64,000 nucleotides of DNA from positions 15,248,694 to 15,312,693 of the forward strand of contig OX424570.1 of the NCBI GenBank assembly GCA_949152475.1, in the 5' to 3' direction. The translations under genes were made by a program, and so were the position numbers. Shown in pieces: positions 54,901 through 64,000 of the stretch. The stretch's first letter is position 1, and each line of letters opens with the position of its first letter. The notes under the pieces were generated by a model. That model worked only from the letters and a program-made list of their open reading frames with translations, was not told the DNA's origin and ran no database searches. This DNA is from Terebella lapidaria. Its lineage: Eukaryota > Annelida > Polychaeta > Terebellida > Terebellidae.

Positions 54901-55819
54901 AAAACAGATAGGGAAACCCCAAAAAAATACGTTAGGAATGATTAATTTTGTTTTGGAAAAAAAAGGAACACATCAAATACTGGCGAAGTGGGCATTTGAA
55001 GGAAATGGAAACAGATCATACTAGCTATTTAAATACGCAGAAAATTCATCGCTTTTTAGACTTGCAGTGTGTTTTTTTATGCGAAAATGGTTTAGCAAGT
55101 GTTGTTTTGGTGCATTTGAAATAGAGGGTGAAATTCGTATTTCTATGGACTTTTCGCATCACTCATATAATACTTTGTCCTGATTATAAGGACAGAAATC
55201 ATTTTAAGACACGTTATCTGGTTTTATATTCGGTTCACTATAACACTGCTTCCTGTTGTGAACGTCGTCATCTGCTTAGGCCTACACTTTTACAAGGTGA
55301 CGACTAGAAGGTATGGTAGGCTCCATAGTTTCACGGACTATCCCGAGATACAGTTCATCGTTTTTTTATAAGGCCTTATATCCTACAGGCCAACCTACAA
55401 GCTAGCTTGAAGCATTAACAGATTTGAATCAGATTTATTTATTAAGACCAATTATTTATTGGCAGAAGTGTCACACACATTGTTGTACAGAGCCGCTGAA
55501 AATCATGTATGCATTCCGGATCGCGTTCCCTTGCGGATTGTATTATTGTATTCCCTCGCATTCTGGATAACGTTCCCTTGCGATGTTATTGCGTTCCCGC
55601 CCGATCTTGCAGAAAAACATTTTCAGAAGTCATGGGCGTCAGCACAATCGAGGCTATCACGAAGGAGAAGGCGAGCCAGAATGCAAGGGAACGCAATAAC
55701 AGTGTACCAAAATATGTCTTTCATGTCCCGGCTCCGTATGTTACTGGCTAGAAGGGAAAATTATAGAAATTAAATCGGCAATTCAACTCAATGCTAAATG
55801 GTCTCAATTTGGTGGTCCA

Positions 55820-56150
55820 TGCATGGCACCTTTTTTTAAAAAAAAATCCCAGCCTAACCACTATGCTAGTTTCATCAATTGATGTTTTGTTGTTTCATCA
55901 ATTGATGATTGTCATGCAAAGCCCATTTGCTTCCCATGCTCCTGAGAAGAACGACAACAAGATATTGCCTTGAAAACCAGGTCATAATTTCTCAGCAGTG
56001 TATTCTTTCAGATGAATATACACTCTTCCAGAAATCTGGCATAAAAAATATACGAGGTGGTGGTCACAAAGGTTTCCCTTCAAACTGCCTGAGTGAGGTG
56101 AACGCTCGCTGATTGGCTAAACGGGTTACCGTATTGTGCCCAGAAGCAAA
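55820..56150. repeat. Dispersed repeat, copy B (inverted relative to 43640-44115)
   Basis: It carries the reverse complement of the blocks listed for copy A, including AATCCCAGCCTAACCACTAT and GAACGCTCGCTGATTGGCT. Confidence 0.75.
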
Positions 56151-56362
56151 TATGATGGCTTTGGGGGCCGGAATCCATGGAACACTTTTATCATTGGGCT
56201 GTATGGAACTCTAAAAAAAACGTCATTAAAGTGGGGGTCCAGTCAGAATGAAAATTATCTTAATTTTGACATGTGAAAAAATGCAACTCATGGATTAAGG
56301 CAGGTTTTACAGAATGTTGATAACTCAATTTGGTAAACAGTTATAGCGACATTAGTGTAAAA

Positions 56363-56960
56363 CTTTCCCGCCAAAATTGACACCGAATTAAGTATTATAA
56401 TGAGTATTCATGACGTCACACCAGTACTGTAAGATAATTAGCAACATATAACTCTTTATATTTGACCTTTCGTTTACATATTTTGAGTCTTAACTATTTT
56501 GTCGCGTTTGGCATTAAACATAATCAGAATTTAACAACATAATTTCGTCACCAAGGGAACAAGGCACGAAATATTGCCCTTAGCAACGGTGGTTGCTATG
56601 GGCCCAAACTTCATGTATATGCTAATTTTTTTGTCAAAATATATTATAACATGCATGTATTTCATTTAAAACATAAAATGAATGCCTTATCATCATGATA
56701 ACTATTTTTAGTTACGAGCAAAGGTCCCTAGCAACGGCATTGCTATGGACAGTATCTAAGGGATGGATGGTATGGCGATGTTTGACTACACATACTTATG
56801 GATATTTTTCTTCGGGACGCCATACAGCAATATATTTTGTGATAATATATAAAGAACGCAGATTTAGCATCCGAATATAACTAATTAAAACAGTTATACT
56901 GGTGTGACGTCATGATTACTCATTGTTATACATAATTAGGTGTTAATTTTGGAGGGAAAC
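56363..56960. repeat. TIR element, about 600 bp
   Basis: The left arm (TTTCCCGCCAAAATTGACAC ... ATGACGTCACACCAGTA) and the right arm (TACTGGTGTGACGTCAT ... TGTTAATTTTGGAGGGAAAC) are imperfect inverted copies about 70 bp long. Each contains a TGACGTCA octamer. There is no transposase frame. Confidence 0.7.
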
Positions 56961-57125
56961 AAATTGAAGAAATCATCATAACTTTGGAACGAATTAAGAT
57001 ATCAACATGCTGTAAAAGCCACATTAATTCACACGATTCACTCTATTTTCATGTGCCAAAACTAATAAATTTCCTACTAGGACCAGACTCTATCTTTCAG
57101 TATTACCCCACAATAGAGAAAATAT

Positions 57126-57162
57126 GGGGGGGGGGGAGGGGGTGGGGGGGGGGGGGGGGGCT
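57126..57162 (+). repeat. G-rich tract
   Basis: Runs of G interrupted by single A and T. A G-quadruplex is possible on the plus strand. Confidence 0.8.
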
Positions 57163-57840
57163 TGTGGCTGGGTTGGGGAGGGTTGGGCGTGGTCGCGTCG
57201 CACCCAGCTTTCAAAATACGGCCTGGAAAATTGGCCAATCAAGATTGCGTATTTTCAGCAATCCAATGATAAAGAATACTGTTTTACTTTTTGTCTCGAA
57301 TACAGAATAAGTGGTTTTCATCTCGCAGTTATATCTTTATTGAAAATGAAATTTCCCGGAATATTGAAAAAAAGTACAAATTAAACAAATTAATTGAATT
57401 TGTACACGAATATACGAGTGTAGAAATTTATGGATGTTTATCAGTAATACGTTGGATTTGCGAGGGATACTATCATACTGTCTCGCGTGACCAAACCTTC
57501 TAGTTTAACTAGGCCCTCGAGTCATATAAGATAAGTAAAATTCAATGAACTCGTTGTTTGTGGAAGTTCATAAAATCAAGGTAGGTAGATCATATGGCGA
57601 GAAATACAGGTGATTGTGAGAAAAATACATGAACTTTTTTTCCAATTGTAACAAATAATAGGACAAATAAATAATGAATTACTTTATAAAAGTTAATTTA
57701 GTTAATTTATATATGACTAGAAATTGATTTTATTTTTGAATCGTAGTTCAGTTACTTCAGTATAACGTGTGCCTTCTGAAGTTAGGCCGAGTATCCTCGT
57801 ATATGATGATATTGCACTAATATTTTTTTGTACGGTCCAG

Positions 57841-59744
57841 ATGATTCGCTTTATACTGTTGGGCGCCCTCGCCCTGGCAGTTCAAGGTAGAATTTTTTAA
57901 AAATGTTTTCATATATTTCTCTGAATACTAGTAAAATATGATATGAACGACTTGGACATGATCACCCATTGTACAATGGAAACATACAGTACCATAGCTA
58001 ATTCTCAATGTCTCAACTGAAAACATAACGTAAATTTTCTGATATAGAAAATCAAATCTTTCCTAAATTACGTTTTCCCTGATTGATATAATGTTGAAAC
58101 AAATCTAACATATTGTCCATATTTTTCTGTTTAAATTGAATGATTCATGTGCACCCCTATTATAGGCCAGTACCCGACATGTGATCCCAACTGCGAGAGC
58201 TTTTTGGGGACATGCGTGGAAAACCCAACAGCCATCCAGTGTTACGACGGCTCTTACTGCCAATGCGTCTCCGCCCTTTTCAACTTGTGTGACGTGCCGG
58301 CAAACACCGGAAGCTGGGTTCAAGGAGCTCATGTGAGATATTTATTTTGAAACAACCAAAAACGCAATGAGCTTTGGACAGGAAAACTATCACATACTCG
58401 GTGGTAGCATATATAACTTGTTTCTGTTTTCATACGAAGAACTTCCAAATAGTCATTGGTCCAAACATTAAGTTACAAGTCATTTGAGTTGGGATTGAAT
58501 ACACATGGTATTTGCGATCCGGACAAACTGTACGTGTTTAGACTGAACAATCTCCAAATACATGTACACAAATTTGGAGATAGTTTTATACATATGCGGT
58601 AAAAGGAACTTCCCCCAGAAAATTGATTCATGATATAGGCCCAGCTCATATTATCGTAGTTTATAAAATGACGTCGATTACCCATGCAGGTGTTGTCTAA
58701 CTGTGCCAACATCCCCCGATACACGCCCGTGGCTACGTTTGACAACGGCCGCTACAATTGGGAGGAGGACAAGGGCCACGCTGGCATCTTCCTCAGATGT
58801 TTCGACGCGAACTCATTCGAGGTGAGATGCCTTCACACCAAGCATTGCGTACTGTTATCGCTGTCATTGTGACGAGTCTAAGTCCAGTCAATATTCCTTT
58901 ATTGTGCAGAGAAGTGACAGAAATTTTATATAACAGAAACAATATCTGGACACAATTCATCTTGCCTTGTTTATCAGTATTGTATGAGGAAAATTATCAG
59001 TGAAGTTATGAGTACGGTAGATGTTTGCATTCGTATATTTCCAATATTATACAAATATTGGATGTTGAGGAGTCCAATATACAGTTTACGGGATGAAGAA
59101 ATGTCATATTGGCCGAGGCGCAGCCGAGGTCAATATGACATTTCTGAATCCCGTAAACTGTATATTGGACGACTCTCAACATCCAACATTTGCTATATTA
59201 TTTACCAATGAATGTAGGAGAAACCCAGAGTGGGGAAAACCCACATGTAACACACGCTCTGATTTGCTGATAAGCACCCGCCCGTCCAATATACATTTTT
59301 GCCGTCCAATATAGACTTTCGCCGTCCAACATTGAGTATGTAGGATTGTCACGTGGTACAAATCTCCCAATCTGGAGTGTCCTTACAGTGGGAATACCAC
59401 CGAGTGAATAATATAATGAAATATTTCCCACCTTGTATTGCAATAGACGGTAATGTTGATGTTTGTTGATAAGGGATTATCTCCACGGGTTGAAAACGCT
59501 GAGTATTTTCAGACCTTTGTTTATGACATCGTTGCTTTCACACTGGGCGCGTCTATGGCGTGTTTTATCGGCGTGTTTCATCATTATTAAATGCTTATCC
59601 ATGTCTTTATACGTACTGCAGCTGCTTGACCAGTGGTGTGGTCAGCCGATGACCTACTCCATGTACCAGGTCGGAGGTTGGGACGGCGATCCCGCTTTTG
59701 AGTTCAGAACGGACGCCAACAACTTTTACGTCGTAGAGGGCTAA
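57841..59744 (+). CDS. Small secreted cysteine-rich protein, four exons, family unknown
   Basis: Exons 57841-57886, 58166-58332, 58690-58821 and 59622-59744 splice in frame (468 nt, 155 residues). All donors are GT (CAAG|GTAGAA, CAT|GTGAGA, GAG|GTGAGA) and all acceptors AG. The N-terminus MIRFILLGALALAVQG is a signal peptide with a likely cleavage near residue 16. The mature chain has ten cysteines, seven of them in exon 2 (pattern C-x3-C-x6-C-x8-C-x5-C-x-C-x8-C), so disulphide bonds are likely. The C-terminal half is rich in Trp, Phe and Asp (GGWDGDPAFEFRTDANNFYV). There is no transmembrane segment. AATAAA follows 38 bp after the stop. The start codon directly follows TACGGTCCAG, so an upstream 5' UTR exon may exist. 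I do not recognise the family and assign no function. Confidence 0.85.
59054..59191. repeat. Foldback MITE in intron 3 of the secreted-protein gene
   Basis: The arms are near-perfect inverted copies (AATATTGGATGTTGAG...TTTACGGGAT and ATCCCGTAAA...CTCAACATCCAACATT) around a GC-rich centre GGCCGAGGCGCAGCCGAGGTC (20-odd bases near 59122). Further copies of GCCGTCCAATATA follow at about 59280-59330. Confidence 0.85.
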
Positions 59745-59782
59745 ACATCATTGTCTCGCCTTCTTTGAGGTGGCACGACATG

Positions 59783-59788
59783 AATAAA
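59783..59788 (+). terminator. Polyadenylation signal AATAAA of the secreted-protein gene
   Basis: A canonical hexamer 38 bp after the stop codon, followed by a GT-rich stretch (GTGTGATGAGATTGT). Confidence 0.7.
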
Positions 59789-62075
59789 GTGTGATGAGAT
59801 TGTATTAGGGCCAACGTGGCGTTGAAAAAAATAAATAATTTGCTAGGAATTGTTTTTCTTGTTTGTGATTGGCTATAATTTTTTTCACGTGGTTGTTCAT
59901 TACTTCATGTTTTATACATGCTCGTCATTCCAACAAAGACCTATTCTACATTCAAACAGATGTAGGCCTAGATAATTATAATAGATGCGTTCACATGCTA
60001 AGTTTTGGTTCCCAGAAGATGATAATTTAATAAAACAATGGTATTTAGTAATTCAGTTCGCAAAGTTAGATAGTGAATGCAACTTTTTATATGTAGGCAC
60101 ATATTCTACACGAAAATTTTGACATTTGTAAATTCTATTTATGCTGAATAGAATCATCAGAAGAGCTGGATCCACATGAAGTATATCTACACTTGCGGAT
60201 TTCCCATGTAGATAATTTCTTACCTTATCTTGCCTTGTTTGATCGAATTGTCAGGCTCGTGTTATTTTCCCACGACATATAAGACGTGTCAATTCGATTG
60301 ATGATAAACATATTACAGTCAACTTCTTATAACTTCACGTTCGTTTTGGCCGATCTTATTTTTGATATTAAATCGGATCAACCTGAAATTCAATATGTTC
60401 ACATTTGGCTTCGAACCAAATTTTCACCAAATTTCAAACTTATATAGATATCTAAAACCGAATTGGCGAATTATCTAACTCCTACAACACATTTACGATG
60501 GATTTTATTGGCGAATCAAATTTGGTACATGTATGTAAGAAAAGTTGTATTGGGAATGCAGGTAGTACATGCACCTCATATATTTATACCACACATTCTA
60601 TGACTGCTTGTAGTACCATATTCTTCATTAATAACATATGAACAATCGTAAATAAGTAAATTTACTTATGTATTCTCACATACACAACCTTCTTGTTGTT
60701 CTTGTATCTGGGGTGATATGTTTGTCTTCTCATCCCCTTATTCATCAATTTCCAAGTATTGTGCATGACATCATAAATTCATATCAAATCCACCAAGCTT
60801 TTTTGTCAGGATTTTTTTTCTTCACATTTTTAGTTGACGGTGAACATAGGGAACTTTTACTGAATATCGAATACATTTTGTCAGTTAAATACAGCATGTA
60901 GCTGTCAATTTCCATATCGAAATATTTATATGGTATTTCAAAGCTTTTAGTGAACCCCAGGGAATAGTAACATACATTAACACTAAGTTACATTTTGCAT
61001 TTACAAACACGACTCGTTTTACCATAGAAATGTAGAGATTTCTATGGTCTTATGTTGCAAATCGTGTTTTAGTTTGCGTGCTCTATACTGTACATATGTA
61101 TGTGCATTTGTTTTCGCATTTTTTTTGCTCCTACCTCATCTCAAACTCAGTCGGATGGTTGCCTCTGATATTCAGTGTACTTTCAGTTATACACTAGATG
61201 CATTACCACTCAAATTTTGATCGATTCCATTGATCCTGTACGTATAATACGTGGATAACACGACCTGCATAATACACTTTTTTTCACGATCTTGTGTAGT
61301 TCGTTTAGCATGGTGCATTTTGTCAAAAATGAAGAAATCATATGGACGTTATCACAATGGGCGACAGGGACGATGAAAGGATAAAAACTTTTTACAAAAA
61401 TAGCGATATGTTTATTTGGTACAAATGTAAAATATGCCACTATATCGTTCCAAATGATAATACTCACATTTTGCATACAAAAATCATGCGAAATTCTCAA
61501 ATTTCTAAGCTTCTAACATTTCTAAGAAACAGCAATTACGCCACAGTTTACATGGCCGATCATACTTGTATACATAATAAATATCAGTAAACCGTGTGAT
61601 CTATCAGACATATCACATCTTCTAAAAAGCATCAGCGCACATAATCTGCACATAATCTGCAATTCTATACACTAAATTCATCAAGCTCAACTTTACAACC
61701 AGTTTACATCTGCATTCAAGCTATGAGACATTGATGCTATAAACTTGTAAAAGTTCATCATACTCACATTGAATGTGCATTTATCTACAAGTTTGTACAA
61801 ATAAATGAATCGCGCAAATTATTTTCAATCAGAAAATCATCATGGTGAATATATATGTGATCATATATTATTTGTAGTTGGTGGGTAAATAAACTGAATA
61901 ATGATTTGTTAGAAATCATTTGTGGATACCGGTATATGGATATGAAGGTACAAAATGTTTATATACAATGAACATACATGAAATGCAAATATTACGGTGG
62001 GTTTGCCAATTTAAATACAAAATGTTATATTTCATTATATCCCTTTTTCATTACCATACATATATCATTCGTGGT
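59789..62075. other. Intergenic DNA and 3' UTR of the lectin receptor
   Basis: About 2.3 kb of AT-rich DNA. The right part must hold the 3' UTR of the minus-strand lectin gene; I could not place its poly(A) signal with confidence. No other gene seen. Confidence 0.4.
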
Positions 62076-63939
62076 CTACATGGCCCATTCCTGTGGTCTG
62101 GGTCTCGGTGGTTTCTCACGCACGGTTCGAGCCAAATTGCCCTCGGACTGCCCCAGGCTGGGGTTCCTAGGACTCGGGCTGTAACTCCTAGGCGGGTACT
62201 GAGAAGAAGTCGAAGCCAACCGCTGGGAAACGGATTGCATTCGCTGACTGGGTGATAATAGGGAGGAAACGCTCTTCGCTCGGCTACTGGCGACGCTCTG
62301 CTCATCATCGTACGCGTCATTACGGTAGTAAACGTCACTGTCGCCGTAGTTCGTAGGAGCACGTATTTTTACCATCGTGATCTCGTTTTCCAGCCGCGGT
62401 GGTCGGTAGTAATCCATCTGTCTGGACCGATTTGGCCCTGGGAGATCACTATCGAAGTAACTGGACTGATCCAGGCGTGACGTTGAGTGATCTAGAACAG
62501 ATCCAGGCGTGTTCGGTCGCCGGAAGTCCATCTTGCCGGGCTCCGGGTAGTCGGAACTCTCCTCTAAAGTCACCCCAGTCAAGTCCAAGAAGCCACGACT
62601 TCCTGATGTACTCAATGGCGGGGGACGTTTGCGCTTGCCACTGCCCCTTGCGTAAGCATCGTCCATAGCCTGCCCAAGAGCCCGGGCGCCTCTATTACTG
62701 TAGACGGACGCCTTAGAACTGCCCATTACGCTCTTCTTGAGGTCAGTGCGGCGTTGTAGTCTCTCATACTTGCGCTGGCGGGATTTCAAGTAGGCAAAGG
62801 CACAGAGGATGCAGACGATGAAGAGGACAGCACCAGTGACTCCTAGAGCGACCTGTATCGGCCACCAATAGATTGACGGGTTGATGTAAGGATCTGCAGA
62901 GGAAAGCAGAAGTTAATGTCGGATGAATTCATGTCGCTGAAGACAGGAAACGAACAGGAAACAATTTCTTTCAGACTGACAAATTCCAATATTTCAGGTC
63001 ATCGTGTAATGCACAAACTGTTCATCTCATCTATCTATCTGTGCAACATATACATCCAATTCTTGCTATACCAGAGACATAATACCTGCATTAATCAAAA
63101 CAGAGCATTATTTCCTACACTCACCTCTCTCGCAGAGGAAGGGTAAGTTCTCTTCACAGTTGATGTGTTTGATCTGGTAGTTAATGAGAACTGTACACTT
63201 CCCCTCCTTTTGCCATTCGCTGTACGCCCAGGTACGCCAGAACTCATCGTAGTTCACCTACAAACGTACACAGACAGGTGCTCAAACATTGAATTTTCCG
63301 AGTTTGGATACTATTGAGCACATATAGAGGATAAAGGTTGTATTATAGGTTGTAATATTACTGTATGTCCTTCATTCTCACTTGTCAATGTATCTGCCTA
63401 TGTTCGTTTGAATCATAGTAGACAAATTGAATGACTAAAAAATGTAGTTATTTTTCTGCCGAGATCTACCTGCATGGACGATACAATCTCTCCCAGTTTT
63501 CTCTCATCATGCCGGTCTCGGGCCCACGCTACTCGAGCCCGATTCGCCTGCAGGTCAAAAATATGATTGTGACAGTTATCAAGATATGTGCATTTAGTCC
63601 CCATCATCCAACACTTCAACTGCAAAATTAAGTGTCTTATTATCTTGTATTTTCTCTTATGGTATATGTTTATGAGTCATAATGATAACTTGAGAAAAGA
63701 TTTTTCACCTTGCATTCCAGTTCGGCGTCTTTGTATGACACAACTCCTCCGAAGTACAGATAACATTTGTTGTTATCCAGGAGACGCCAGCCAGGATAAC
63801 ATCGACCTACGAGAAAAACGCCATGATGACTATCGCGTACTGAATGCATGTGAACTGGTGCGGGACCAGCAACAGTCTTCACTCGGTGGGTTTGGTCGGT
63901 GCTAACTTTGCAGTGGTTGATCCAGTATGTAACACGGAT
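62076..63939 (-). CDS. Single-pass transmembrane C-type lectin-domain receptor, 3' part
   Basis: Minus-strand exons: about 63939-63709 (left boundary uncertain; a second acceptor at 63806 is possible), 63547-63470, 63257-63125 and 62893-62076, with matching phases. The ectodomain shows a C-type lectin fold: CYPGWRLLDNNKCYLYF, SYKDAELECK, VAWARDRHDERKLGEIVSSM, then INCEENLPFLCER with the terminal Cys pair. The usual EPN/QPD and WND calcium-sugar motifs are not evident. A hydrophobic segment VALGVTGAVLFIVCILCAFA is followed by a basic stop-transfer KSRQRKYERLQRR. The tail of about 235 residues is rich in Ser, Pro and Tyr (SSYFDSD, DYYRPP, DVYYRNDAY) and has no ITIM. The N-terminus lies beyond the window. 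It is probably a cell-surface receptor or adhesion protein. The tail matches no family I know. Confidence 0.85.
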
Positions 63940-64000
63940 CTAACCGATTTCACGAATTTTCATTGATGCTAACTATCAAATTCAGTATTCATCATTATTA

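Larger units (their letters stand above)
49203..57840. other. Gene-poor interval
   Basis: About 8.6 kb with only short, composition-driven open frames. I recognise interspersed repeats (50871-50990, 51240-51960, 52100-52170, 55820-56150, 56363-56960) and a G-run (57126-57162), but no exon. Confidence 0.5.

Noticed and set aside
55459-55773. Plus-strand 104-residue frame
   Set aside because: It contains repeated GCGTTCCC-type DNA and has no recognisable domain.

Overview
The window is nuclear DNA from an invertebrate animal, probably marine. It has spliced genes with canonical GT-AG introns of roughly 0.1-1.6 kb, metazoan gene families (HD-PTP/PTPN23, WDHD1/AND-1, a C2H2 zinc-finger protein, a C-type lectin receptor), a Gypsy-type LTR retrotransposon, hAT-like elements, a CR1/L2-like non-LTR fragment and many foldback elements. 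I cannot name the phylum from sequence alone; an invertebrate deuterostome or a spiralian would both fit. There are no bacterial operons, tRNA genes, rRNA genes or CRISPR arrays.

Layout. 1-575 (minus): an exon of a DegT/DnrJ/EryC1/StrS-type PLP sugar aminotransferase that runs off the left edge. 0.8-6.3 kb: repeat-rich; it holds a foldback MITE, a complete 2096-bp TIR element with an ACTAG target duplication, a MULE-transposase fragment, minisatellites and a spliced FLYWCH zinc-finger gene (minus). 6692-16753: a full-length but disabled Gypsy-type retrotransposon on the minus strand (736-bp LTRs, ATCT target duplication, tRNA-His-like primer site, gag, protease-RT-RNaseH-integrase). 16754-19383: a tandem duplication of part of gag, the LTR and about 457 bp of flanking host DNA.

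19780-35376 (plus): a complete 27-exon PTPN23/HD-PTP gene. The spliced frame closes exactly (7203 nt, 2400 codons plus stop). It encodes a BRO1 domain, a coiled coil, a very long P/Q-rich region and a PTP domain whose WPD acid and signature loop are altered. 36979-40053 (minus): a WDHD1/AND-1/Ctf4 orthologue with an intronless coding sequence and no C-terminal HMG box, converging tail to tail with PTPN23. 40.1-46.5 kb: nested hAT-like and other TIR elements plus a CR1/L2 3' end. 47592-48835 (plus): a two-exon, seven-finger C2H2 protein. 48.8-57.8 kb: gene-poor, repeat-bearing. 57841-59744 (plus): a four-exon small secreted cysteine-rich protein of unknown family. 62076-63939 (minus): the 3' half of a single-pass transmembrane C-type lectin receptor with a tyrosine-rich tail that runs off the right edge.

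Functional relations. PTPN23 (an ESCRT accessory protein acting at endosomes) and WDHD1 (a replisome hub) are neighbours without an obvious common pathway. The aminotransferase, lectin and secreted proteins would fit glycan or mucosal biology, but nothing in the sequence links them. Most of the remaining DNA is mobile-element derived. All exon boundaries were read by eye from splice signals, reading frame and family similarity; no alignment, search or transcript data were used.
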